Origin: Monosiga brevicollis MX1
Lineage: Eukaryota > Opisthokonta > Choanoflagellata > Craspedida > Salpingoecidae
Reading direction: 5' to 3'
NCBI RefSeq assembly: GCF_000002865.3
Contig: NW_001865053.1
Coordinates: forward strand, 697,542-761,541
DNA: 64,000 nt
The notes beneath the pieces are model-generated. The model was not told the DNA's origin. It worked only from the letters and a program-made list of their open reading frames with translations, and did not search any database. Positions 52,801 to 63,227 of this stretch are shown piece by piece. Position 1 is the stretch's first letter. The number at the start of each line of letters is the position of its first letter. The translations under genes were made by a program, and so were the position numbers.

Positions 52801-54853
52801 ATGTCGCACGGTGGCACCCGCCCCAAGCGCGCCAAGATTCCCAAGGTGTGGTCTTGGATGACATGTGACCGCTTGGCTGTGCCATGATCTCGCTCACTCC
52901 GCCTCTGCTTGCCCGTAGGCTGACAACGAGGCCGAGGTGGAGGCCGACACAGATCCAGGACCCGCGTCCCAGGTCGACTTCAGCTCTATGGTTTACTCAC
53001 AGCATGTGCCCATCGCCACAGTGGACACGGATGCCTATGGGGGCGGTCAAGGTGCTGGTGACAACTCCCCCGCCGTGGTGGAGCTGCGCGTCAACAGCGT
53101 GACGCCCCGCAAATTTTTCAGCCACATTACCCCAAAGTACGCGCAGGCGAGTCCAAACGGCGAACACCTGCCCGATTCAGCCAAAACCTACGTCCGCGAA
53201 CACTGGCCCAACTTTGACCCCGAGAACCGATGGCAACACTTTATCACCTCGGGTCGTTCCTGCACGGAAAAGCCCAAGGTCGAAATGTTCTGCCAGTGCC
53301 TTCTCAGCCGCCCGTGCAACCGCGAGGAATTGGCTCAGTGGGTCCGCGAAAATGGCCCGTGCTTTGGTATCCGCTGCGGCGCCATCATGCGTGACCTCGC
53401 CGCCACCGAACTTCCCTGCGGGGACATTAACTGCTCTCTCTGCATGCGCGCCTGCTTCAAGCGCGTCTGCCCTCATTGCCACGAAATGACCTCCAGCAAA
53501 CAGACGGCCCAAACTTGTGCGCGCTGCCACCAACACATTCAACCCAAGCGCCAGATCAAGCGCCTCAACAGCATCAAGGGTGACGACGCCAAATCCAAGG
53601 CCAAGCGTGCTGCCCAGCTCCAGCGCAAAATTAAAGACCTCATTGCACTTGGCTCGGCCATGAATATTCCCCTCCAGATTACGTACCTTGGTGCTGACGA
53701 TAGCACCCCTCGCCAAGGCAAGCGCAGCTTTTGCTCCGACAAGAAGCAAAATCAAGCCCTTCTTTACCGTGGCATGGAACTGCCCCACCCCATGTATACC
53801 GGGTTTGAACCCCCGAGCATGCTCAACGAGCAACTCCTCGCCCATCACCTCATGACCCGAGGTCAACACGACGGCCAAGGCCACCCCATGCAGGCCAGTC
53901 AAGCGGGCCAGGGCCCTGATCAGGGTGCACAGGGTCAGCATGACCAATCACAGCTCATGCAGCCCAGCGTCTCTGCCGCCTCCCAACAGGGCGCCCAATC
54001 AGTGGCCATCGGCGATCTGGCCTCGGTCGCCGCTCAGCATGCCGCCAATCAAGTCGTCGGTGAGGTACAGACCCCCCTCCCGTCTTTGCCTTCCAACATG
54101 ATGGCTGGCATCCCCGCCAGCATGGCTCCAGCAAACATGGGCATGGCCGGCATGGCCGTCATGGGTGCCGACTCGCAAGCCGCCATGGCCGCCCTCAACA
54201 TGCCCACCAAAATGCCTGCCATCCACGTCGATGGCGAAGAACTTCCCATTCTTCACGTTCTGTACGTTGCATGACCCGAAATTCTTTTCGACCAATGTTT
54301 CCCTCCCTCTTCCACCCCCTGTGCGACCTTTGCGCTCTGATGCCATGACCTCTACCCTTCCACTCACGCTTGACCGTCTATAACTCTGTATCATCAACTT
54401 TAGGGGCACAAACGCGAGCGTTGGCATCTTCAACATGGGCATTTCCGCCTCCAACAATGCCCTCATCCCCGAAGAGCAGGTGGCTGTTCAAGCCTTTTCG
54501 GCTGGTCCAAACGATCCCCTCCTGGTAGGCCCTTGCCCAGTGCTTCTCGATCATGTTCCATTTGAAGGTGCCTGGGTGCCGTTTCGGCTTGTCTTTTTCT
54601 TTTTCTTTTTCTTTTTCTTTTTCTTTTTCTTTTTCTTTTTCTTTTTCTTTTTCTTTTTTTGGGTGCGCATTGGTGCATGCTCACCTGACATTGGTTCTTG
54701 GTGCATGATCAGCGCGCTCGATTCGACCTCTTGATGGCTTTGCAGAAGATCCACCTCCTCTGCGGCCCCCACGCCACCGTGCGTCGGCACCAGAGCGTGA
54801 CACGAACTGGCCGTCAACAACCCGTCTTGGACCCCCTCTGGAAGACACAGTAG
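52801..54853 (+). CDS. Unknown Cys-rich protein with basic helix and Met/Gln/Ala-rich tail, probably nuclear
   Basis: The ATG at 52801 opens MSHGGTRPKRAKIPK, a basic start resembling a nuclear signal, then a long exon (52919-54270). A conserved-looking folded region begins VVELRVNSVTPRKFF and includes VREHWPNFDPENRWQHFITS. A dense Cys/His region follows: FCQCLLSRPC, CFGIRCGAIM, CGDINCSLCMRACF, KRVCPHCHEM and TCARCHQHI, enough ligands for two or three zinc sites. A basic helix comes next (KSKAKRAAQLQRKIKDLIAL). The rest is Gln/Ala/Met-rich and low-complexity. The last two exons give GTNASVGIFNMGISASNNAL and RARFDLLMALQKIHLLCGPH, ending at a TAG (54851-54853). The domain order suggests DNA or RNA binding with an activation-like tail. 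I recognise no family, so function is not assigned. Confidence 0.7.
54596..54657. repeat. (CTTTTT)n microsatellite in an intron
   Basis: About ten copies of a 6-base CTTTTT unit lie in the last intron of the Cys-rich protein gene and extend its polypyrimidine tract. Confidence 0.9.
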
Positions 54854-55441
54854 GAGGTTATCCTTGGCATTAGCACGGCTCACAACCATGTTTGAGTCGG
54901 CCTGGGACTGCCCGGAGTTGGCGCGCCTCGTCATGAGTCGGCCTGGGACTGCCCGGAGTTGGCGCGCCTCGTCATGAGTCGGCCTGGGACTGCCCGGAGT
55001 TGATGAGGCGCGCCTCTTTTCGATGTAACTGACCCTTTTCCTTTGAAATGTTTTTTTCATTCCTTCTCTCCCCTCCTTTTCTTCCTCCCGTGTGCCATTC
55101 CCCTATCGATGCATTGTCGGGCTTCTGGATGGCCGATGCATTTTTATGTGGTTTTCCCCTGTTTCAGTTTGCCGTGCGTCTTTTTTCAGTGTGCTTTGGT
55201 CTGCTCGGTTGAGTTTTGGGAACGATGGCGTCATCAGTGTGCTGGGACTGGCTCCCGAATTAATGTGACATCCCACCTCCAATCACACGCACTCGCACGT
55301 CGATTACCAAGCCTTGCAGTTATTCGTTGACTATTGTCATGGCCAACGATTTTTGGGCTCAGCCCAAGACAAACAGAGAAGGACGGGTCATCAATCGTTC
55401 ACGCCAAGCAAGATCAGCTTAGCACGTCACGGCCACCAGAC
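54854..55441. other. Convergent 3' region between the Cys-rich gene and LZTR1
   Basis: It contains the 41-base tandem repeat (54893-55018), then T-rich and unremarkable sequence. The LZTR1 3' boundary is uncertain, so some of this may be its last exon or UTR. Confidence 0.4.
54893..55018. repeat. Tandem repeat, three copies of 41 bases, last copy ending in an inverted segment
   Basis: TGAGTCGGCCTGGGACTGCC begins copies at 54893, 54934 and 54975, giving a period of 41. Copies one and two end GGCGCGCCTCGTCA. The third ends TGATGAGGCGCGCC, close to the reverse complement of that segment. It lies 40 bases after the stop of the Cys-rich gene, in its 3' UTR or in the spacer. Confidence 0.9.
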
Positions 55442-58400
55442 TCAACTGGCTGGAGTGAGAGCTTTCTGCCATGGCCTAATCACACACACGCAAAGATCAA
55501 AGGCCTGATGAGGAAACGAAGCCATGCCCTGTGTTCTCATTACTTGCCCAACACACGCTCCTCGTTGAACACACGCGCGCACGAGTAAAAAGAGTGAAGA
55601 GGCTGACCTTCAAAATCAACAAGAGAACATCTCGTGGCAGCTTATCAAAATAACCTGCGTCGTCCAGTGCCTCAAAGTGATGGACACAGGTCTAGTCACG
55701 CAAAAGATAATCATCGTGGTCAGGATTCTTCTGGGCCCCCAAAATTCAGGAGAGGACAGCCAAAGACTGTGGAATACAGCAAGCCAGGACCCACCGCAAG
55801 TGCACGTTGGATCATGACGACATCGTTGAGGCGGTGTGCTGCAAGCAGAATATTCACGGCATCGTTCTCATCAAAGGATACCTGCATTTGCCGCCGGCAG
55901 ATTTGCTGGAAGAGCCGATGCAACGCTCATGAGAAAGCTCAAGAGGAGACATGCTCGTGGGCAAAAAATGGAGAATTTGACCCATGCATACCGAGAGGCG
56001 AGCGTTGGTCATGCCAAAGTACAAGTGGGCTTCCTGTAGCTGCAGTGCGTGCTGTACAGATGCCAGCCAACAGATTGAGGGCATGCTCAAGCCGAGCCAT
56101 CCGAATGCACTTGCCCTGCCACCTGAATGTACACTCACCTCAACCGGCATGGTCGTCACATCAGCATAAATGTACCGCAGCAACGAGGTCAAAACGGGCG
56201 GTGGCAATATCGCATCTCCCAGGATGGCTTCTGTGTGCCTTGAATCCACATTTTGGAGACCTGTGTTGGGCATGAGCCACAGCGCTGAATTGTGAAGGCA
56301 AAACGTGCTACCTCATCGGTTGTAGCCCTTTTCACCTGACTGCACTCTCGGCCCAATGCCCACGTACCGGAACAGAAGACGCCGTGAAAGTATTGGCAGC
56401 GAGCTGCCAGGATGGCACGGTGCAGTGGCACGTGGAACTGACCGGCTGCCACCAATTGGCAGTCTGCAAGACCACCCACAACATCGATGGCCTCATCGGC
56501 GGGTAGCAAATCGGACACCCGACTGCTTCCCTGTGAAGTCCCATCTTGAGTGCTGCCTACATCTGCTGATGTAGCGGTGCCCACAGAGGGCGTGCTTGCC
56601 TCCACGGCTTCTCCTTGGCGCAGGCACCATTCCACTACACGATACAAATCCAGTTCAAGGGCATGAAATCGAAGCGAATGGCTTCCAGAACGCAAGGCTC
56701 TTTCCAGCGGTGGTGCAGTAGCTGGGTCATCAGATGCGGTGTATGTAGTCCCCTCCACGGGTCCTCCGCGGCTTGTTGATCCGCGACGACTGGATTCGTG
56801 ACGACGAACGAGGAAGACAATCAGATCTCGATCCAGCGTCGCAAACTCATCACTCTGTACCATTTTTTGGAAGCGTCGTGGCTGGCAGGCCTCGGCAGCA
56901 AAGAGAGCAAGAAGATCCTGCAAACGATGCTCATGGAGCAACGCCAAAAGCGCCAGCAGCAGGTCTGTGCGCGCCACTGCCGTCAGATACTCAACGGCGT
57001 CTGCCATGAAGCGGTGCAGCTTGTACCAACGCGCACACGCATACAGTAGAACTACATGTTTGAGGGCCGCTCGGGGCGGCAAATGCAGAAAGCTCGGTGG
57101 TAAGCGGTCTGAATAACACAGGTGCAGTATGGACTGCAACGTATCGCCGTTTGAAAGCTCGCGAAGCACCAAACGGCGCCGAGGAAGTGCCTGACCAGGC
57201 TTGCTAGGGTTTGGCTCGGGCAGGGCTGCAATGCGCTGGGCTAAGACCGACGAGCGGGCCGCCAGAACGACGGCATGGGCCGGCACGACGGTGTCTGCTG
57301 CAACCACATCTATGTCAGCGAGAGTGGCCGAGTGCCAGAGGGCCAAGAGATCCGTGGCCAGGGTGCTTCGTTCGGTAATGGTCAAGTCGAAGCGAAACAT
57401 CTCGTTTGAAATTTCATCGGCCTTGAGATCGATGGTCCCGCCGAAAACGAACAGGGAGCGATCCAGAACAGCACCAGCGGCAAAACTGCGAGGAGAGGGG
57501 GCATCATTGCCCACTTGTCGAGCCACTTGTGCCCACACGTTGGCCTCGATGTGGTAACAGTGCACGGTGTTGCAAGGACGGCCGTCAGCGACGCCACCAA
57601 AGACCCAGAGGCGGGCATGGCCATCATAGTGCAAAATGTGTCCAAAGCGGGCTGGAGGTGGTTCGTGACCCCCCACCAAGCGGGGAAGGCCGGTCAATTC
57701 CGACCAAGTCGCCGTTGGAAGGTGGCACCGGAAGAGGCGGTTGGACATGTCCTTGCCGCTCATGCCAGAAAACATGTAGCAAAAGTCACCCACGCAAGCA
57801 GCGGGAGAATTGCAAAAGGCGGCTGGGAGTGTGCCGTGCTGTTGCACGCATTCCCATCGTGGCGCTAGATCCGAAAGACAGATTCGCCACATGTCGTTTA
57901 GCAGTCGCGTCCCGTTGAAACCGCCAAATATGTAAAGGTAATCTGAGCGAGGCGAGGGGGTGGACCGCGGGACCGAACCATAAAAATGAGATGCTGCTTC
58001 GTAGCTGATGCGTGACTGGTTCGTACCTTCCCCTCCGCCTTGCAAAAAGAAAAAAGAAAAACGAGGATGACAAAAACCAAGGCACTCACCGTTGTGTATG
58101 CATGAGGAATGGCCGGCGCGTCCGCAGGGGACCTCATCCTCGGCTTGGGGTGGGGCTGCCGCTTGGTAGGCGGGCACGGGCGCGGGCAAGGCAGCCAAGC
58201 TCAAGGCCGTGGCTGCTGAGGCTAGATCTGGATGCCAAGGCGGTGAGGTGCCGAGTGGGACGGCCTGCGTCGGATTTGAGCCCCAGGGCGGTGAGCGGTG
58301 TCCGGGCGCTGAGGCATCATCCTCGCCGGCCACGCGACGTGCAGTGAGAAGGCGTGCAGCGCGCGTTTCTCGAAAAGATCGGTGCAAGTTGAGGCGAGAG

Positions 58401-59137
58401 TTGACACTGATGGGGTTTGACACGCCAGAGCCCCCATGTGTTGCCGGCGCGGCTGCGGTCGCAGTTGCGACCGATGCGGCACCGAGTGCGCCGCCAAGCT
58501 CCGAATCCGGAGGCGGGGACACGCTGCCGGGATGGACGAGGCGCCAGCTGCCTTTGTCGGCTCGATACTCATAAAGGTCGTTGCAATTGCGAAAGTTGGA
58601 GTTGGCAGCGATATTACCCGTATACCCACCAAAAACCTGGTGGAGTTGGGCACGGCCCACCCATGCAAATGCCAATGCTAGGTCAGGAGGCGGTGTGGCC
58701 CAGAGGTGGGGGCGTGCGAGTAGGTCGGGTGGACGGCTTACGTAAAGGCTGCGCTCGAGCACGTCGCAGCTATGATGGGTTCGAGGGGAGGGCCGAATGC
58801 CCTTGGTTGTCATGCAAACACTCCAGCTGAGCCGGAGGTCGAGCGACACGCACGGGTAGGGGTGAGGGGCGGCTGGGGCACCTGAGCTAGGGGCGAGGGA
58901 CAAGTCCATGTGACCTGGCCCTTTGGCCATTGGTCGGTGACTGGTGTCTTACCTGCAGTCACGAGTGTCAAATCGGATAACGTCATTGCTCATACGGGTG
59001 CCCAGGTGGCCACCAAAGACGAAGATGCCGTCATCAATGGCCACGGCCGTGTGCTTGGTACGCGCCCCGCCCACAAATTCCTGACAAGGGTCGAACCGAT
59101 GCCAAAGGTGCTCATTGAAGCTGTGATTCGACGCCAT
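55442..59137 (-). CDS. LZTR1: LZTR1-like kelch / BTB-BACK protein (CUL3 substrate adaptor)
   Basis: The ATG at 59137 begins MASNHSFNEHLWHRFDPCQE, and the first kelch blade reads RTKHTAVAIDDGIFVFGGHL. A very long exon block (about 56300-58920) continues the kelch propeller: RTHHSCDVLERSLYV, HQVFGGYTGNIAANSNFRNC, LYIFGGFNGTRLLNDMWRIC, ARLWVFGGVADGRPCN and RSLFVFGGTIDLK. The first BTB/BACK follows (LADIDVVAADTVVPAHAVVL, ILHLCYSDRLPP), and the second BTB (LADCQLVAAGQFHVPLHRAI) continues to LLRYIYADVTTMPVE near 56170. The C-terminal exons give FDENDAVNILLAAHRLNDVV and HHFEALDDAGYFDKLPRDVL. This is the exact LZTR1 order. LZTR1 with CUL3 ubiquitinates RAS-family GTPases on endomembranes. A Ser/Ala/Pro-rich insert (58140-58560) within the propeller is unusual. 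The last exon and the stop at 55442 are tentative. Confidence 0.88.
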
Positions 59138-59753
59138 GGCATCCGAGACCCATTCCAAGACCACCCGTCCCCCACTCCATCAACAACCACTTGAGCCACC
59201 AGCGAGGTCACCCAACCCCACCCCACACTCACACACGCCCGATCACCAACGCCCCTGCCGCGCTCCTTCAACGCGCAACGCGGTCCACACATTGACCACC
59301 AAAAAGGGAAGGAATGTTGTTGTTGTTGTTGTTGTTGTTGCAAATAATGTCTGACAACTTGGCTCGGGAGAGTTTCTGCATGACATTGTGTGTCGGGGTA
59401 TCGGGTGTGTCTGTCCCTGAGTCTGTGTCTGTGTCTGAGTCTGTGTCTGGACCTGAGTTTGAGTCTGTGCCTGAGTCTGTCTGTGTCTATACCTGAGTCT
59501 GTACCTGAGTCTGTCTGTCTGTCTGTCTGTGAGTGTGTAAAGTTGAATAGGGAGATCATTGGTGGGCATGCCGTGCGCTTCGCCCGATGTTTCAAAGTCT
59601 GGCATCCAAATGGAAACTTGGCTGGTTTGGTTCACAGAACACTCAATTTCGATTCTCTGATGTGTGATGGTTTGTTATAAACACCTCCAGGTGCAGAGAG
59701 GCAAAGCGGACGACAGGGACAGGACAAGGGTGGCTGGCACCCAAAGGGTTCAT
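59138..59753. other. Spacer with (TTG)n and degenerate CTGTGT-type repeats
   Basis: A 616-base spacer between tandem minus-strand genes. (TTG)n lies at about 59313-59340. A degenerate 6-base array (GAGTCTGTGTCTGTACCT units) runs at about 59405-59530. Open frames across it are repeat translations. Confidence 0.6.
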
Positions 59754-60177
59754 TTAATCGTTGTATTGCTTCTCCACCATGTTCAAATCTTCCGAGCGGA
59801 AGACGCCGTCGGTGCGGATGTTCTTGTCACCTTGAGACAGGTTATCGTGGACATGGGGCATGCGCTCTGTGTTATCGCCGTGCTCCTCAGCCTCGTAACG
59901 ACGCACGCCATCCTCGATCATCTCCTTCTCATCACCCCAGCCTACATAAAAGAGTCAATTCAAAATGCACAAGGATCAGCGCAATGAATGGGTCAAGTCA
60001 AAGTGTGGCACATGGTACGATGGTGCGGCACACCAAAGCCGTAAACATACCAGCATGGCCACCCTTGCGACCAGTGTGGGTGTGGGTGATACCGCGGTGG
60101 TCCTTGCCGTCATGGGGCTTCTTCTGCTTGTAGTCGAGGCCGCTGCCAACGTCGTAAGCGCCGTCACGATGAGCCAT
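59754..60177 (-). CDS. Small, highly charged hydrophilic protein of about 104 residues, unknown family
   Basis: Two exons. The ATG at 60177 gives MAHRDGAYDVGSGLDYKQKK, then GKDHRGITHTHTGRKGGHAG. After one phase-1 intron, WGDEKEMIEDGVRRYEAEEH continues to SEDLNMVEKQYND and a TAA (59754-59756). There is no Cys and no hydrophobic segment. It is rich in Asp, Glu, Lys, His and Gly, like a disordered hydrophilin or stress protein. Codons are almost all C/G-ending in both exons, more so than in most neighbours, which suggests high expression. The in-phase splice and the codon bias support a real gene. The HTHT patch might bind metal, but that is a guess. No family is recognised. It shares a roughly 1-kb divergent region with BBS9. 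Confidence 0.75.
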
Positions 60178-60668
60178 GATGAAGATGAAAAAAAGATAAG
60201 AGTAGTTCACAATATGATCAAGCAAATTGCTGAATTCACTGCTGTTGCTGATTGATAGTTGAGTCCAGTCAAGTGGTTGAGAAAATGCCACTCCACCGCG
60301 CCGGGTTCCACTTGTAGACGAGCTCGACGCGCGCGACCTAAACGCAGCCGGGATGTGCATTGGAGCACACGCCAGCATCACCTTGATGCCCAAGGAGGCG
60401 TTGATGTCCATTTCTCATGCATCGGCTCCAATCCGGCCACACCAAGCCCTCATTAGCCTTCCATCACCTTCCGGCTGGCGAATCAGGACACCGCTCTACA
60501 CAAAGCCAGCAGCGTATGACATGCGAAAGCTCCATCAGCCCGAAATGATCGGTCATGCATCTCATCTCGCCCTTCTGTGGCCACCATGACTCGACTTCTT
60601 CAAGCCCCTCCGGTCCAGCGGACACGGCTCAGCTCGTACCATTCGATCAATCAGTGGTGATGATCACG

Positions 60669-60713
<45 letters not shown>

Positions 60714-60854
60714 CTCCAAGATCACGTCCGCTGTTTTACAAGCAATTGCAACATCCATATTGTCAGCATGGACCTGCTGGCGCTGACAATGTTTTAAACT
60801 ACTGTTGTGAATTATCAACTTTCCGTTCCTTCCCAACAACATTTTGAACGATTT

Positions 60855-60900
<46 letters not shown>

Positions 60901-61169
60901 ACTGGGGCTGGAGGCGCTGCTACTGCTGCTGGTGCCGCTGCTGCTGGTGCCGCTGCTGCTACTGCTGCTGCTGCTACTGGGGCTGGAGGCGCTGCTACTG
61001 CTGCTGGTGCCGCTGCTGCTGGTGCCGCTGCTGCTACTGCTGCTGCTGCTACTGGGGCTGGAGGCGCTCGCGATTTTTTGAGCCCGATTCTGTCATTCGT
61101 TATATCTTTGCCACAGGTTGGACGGGAGGTTGATTTGTTGTTGATCTACTCGAGGTGTCGCAAGCCACC
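60178..61169. promoter_or_regulatory. Divergent region with CA microsatellite and a 75-base CTG-rich minisatellite
   Basis: Nearly 1 kb between the small protein and BBS9. A CA tract lies at about 60671-60712. A CTG triplet run lies at about 60857-60900. A 75-base unit starting ACTGGGGCTGGAGGCGCT then occurs at 60901, 60976 and 61051, the last copy being truncated. One frame reads as Ala/Gly/Thr-rich protein, but nothing supports translation. Confidence 0.6.
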
Positions 61170-63177
61170 ATGACGCTCTTTCAAGCAAGGTGTGTGCCCT
61201 CTTCGCGATCCGCACCCAGACGGTCGAGTTGGCAGGACACGTTCAAACGTTCTTTTCCCTCTACCCCGTTGCTTGCTCTTCATTGGCGTAGGGAGTGGTG
61301 GTCTACGGTTGTGGCAGAGCCAGAAAGTCTCAGCCAAGCGTGCATGGTCGTGGACAACCTTGATAACGCTGCCGATCGCGCTGGTGCGATTCCTGTGCTC
61401 GCATGCCAACGAGTCTCGCCGACGCATGCACGCCACCGATGTATCTTATGCTTGATAATCAATTCGCCCCGCAGATAAAATTGCCGTAGCGTCCTATGCT
61501 GGCACCCTACACGTGTATGCGCCTTCAGGCCAAGGCGCTGACCCCGAACACGACAAGCGTCTTGAACGTGACCTAGGCATTCCCATCCTGCAACTCCAAG
61601 TGGCAGATGTCTCTGGTGATAACCTCAACAATCTCGTGGTCCTCCACCCCCGTGAGGTTGTTGTCTACCAAGTGCAGTCTGACAGCAGTGGCGGTCTTCA
61701 ACTTGAACAAGTCTACCGCCACCATCTGAAGCGAACCGCAGCCAATATGGTCATCGGCCACTTTGGCCAGAGTGGTGCGTGCCCAACCGCTGGCCCCTGC
61801 ATGCATCCCTCCCCATAAAGCCGCCGCATAAATTTGTCCCACCATCTCATCATCCTGGATGTATCCCCCACCCCCCCCTGCTTTGCTTTCCCCTGTGTCA
61901 GAAATTGCCATGATATGCATCCAGTCCATGGACGGCGCCCTGACATTCTTTAAAAAGGTCTGCTCCGGGATCTGCTGGCCCTATCCCACGCAAACTGACA
62001 TCTTGTTTGAGCCCTAGTCTTGCTCATTGCGCCGTCTCTTCCATCCTAACTCGACGTGATAGAACCGAGAGATGCTCGTTCGCTACCTGCCCGATTTTCT
62101 TTTGCCGGGCCCTTTGGACTATGTGGCCGAGGACGACCTCCTTGTCACGGCCAACAGCTCGTGGCACATCAAAGCCTATAAATTTAGATCCATGGCCGCC
62201 GTCTCGGAGGAGAGTAGCTCCCAACAGCAGCAAGCTAGCAACCAGGTCTCGGCTGAACAGAGTACCAAGACTGGCAAAAAAATCACGGTGCGGCAACCCC
62301 AACCTGCCGCGCGCCCCGCGACCTTTTACAACTTTGACTTCTTGCTGCGTCAAGGTTTCATGATTGCCATTCTGCGCACTATCGCAGGAGGAATTTTCGT
62401 TCAACTTGGGTGAAGAAACCATGGCCATCTCTCACGTCAAGGTTCAGGACCAATCACGGCTCGTCGTGTTAGGTGGGTTCTGACTTGCAGCTCAAAAAAT
62501 GTACCAGTCTATGCGCCTCTTTGCCCTCTCATTCTTTCTCCAACAGGTGCGACTTCAATGTATTACCTGAACATGGCCGGCGAGCTTTTGTCGTGCAAAC
62601 GTTTTGAAGCCAACTGCAATTGCCTGGCGACCTACCGCGTCGGTGCGTTGGGGCTTGGAATTTGTACACTGCACATGGGTTCATGCAAATGAGCTGGCGG
62701 CCCGTTTGATGATTGGAGCTGACTTTGTTCTCTTGAAATAGTTGATCAGCAAATCAACCTTCTCTTGGGCTGTGATGATGGCATTCTACGTGTCCTGCGT
62801 GATAAGACTGTCATCTGGGCAGCGGGTGGTGTATCCCAACCGCTGGCTTTATCCACTTTTGACTCGCCGTACGTGTTTGCCGGCATCCCTTACAAAGCAT
62901 GACCCCCCTACCCACCCACCCTGCGCACTTGTCTTGCATTCCTCTTCTGCCTTTGTGACCAGAATGTCTTGTCAACTGCCCTCCCAGATCCTTGCCTGGC
63001 TTGATTGCCATTGTATCAGCTGAAGGCCATTTGACCCTGTACTATCTCGGCACCGACCCGTCGCTTCCGCAACTGACCCAGCCTTCTCGCCCCATGAACC
63101 ACGAGGTACGTTTTTNNNNNNNNNNNNNNNNNNNNNNNNNNNNNNNNNNNNNNNNNNNNNNNNNNCNCTTTCACACA

Positions 63178-63227
<50 letters not shown>

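Noticed and set aside
53177-53947. 256-residue minus-strand open frame over the Cys-rich gene
   Set aside because: It is a composition shadow of the plus-strand coding exon, lacks any domain and has no splice context.
54893-55018. CRISPR-like array
   Set aside because: The three copies are directly adjacent with no spacers, and the genome is eukaryotic.
60844-61173. Ala/Gly-rich protein ending just past the BBS9 start
   Set aside because: It is the translation of the CTG and 75-base repeats and overlaps the BBS9 ATG in another frame.
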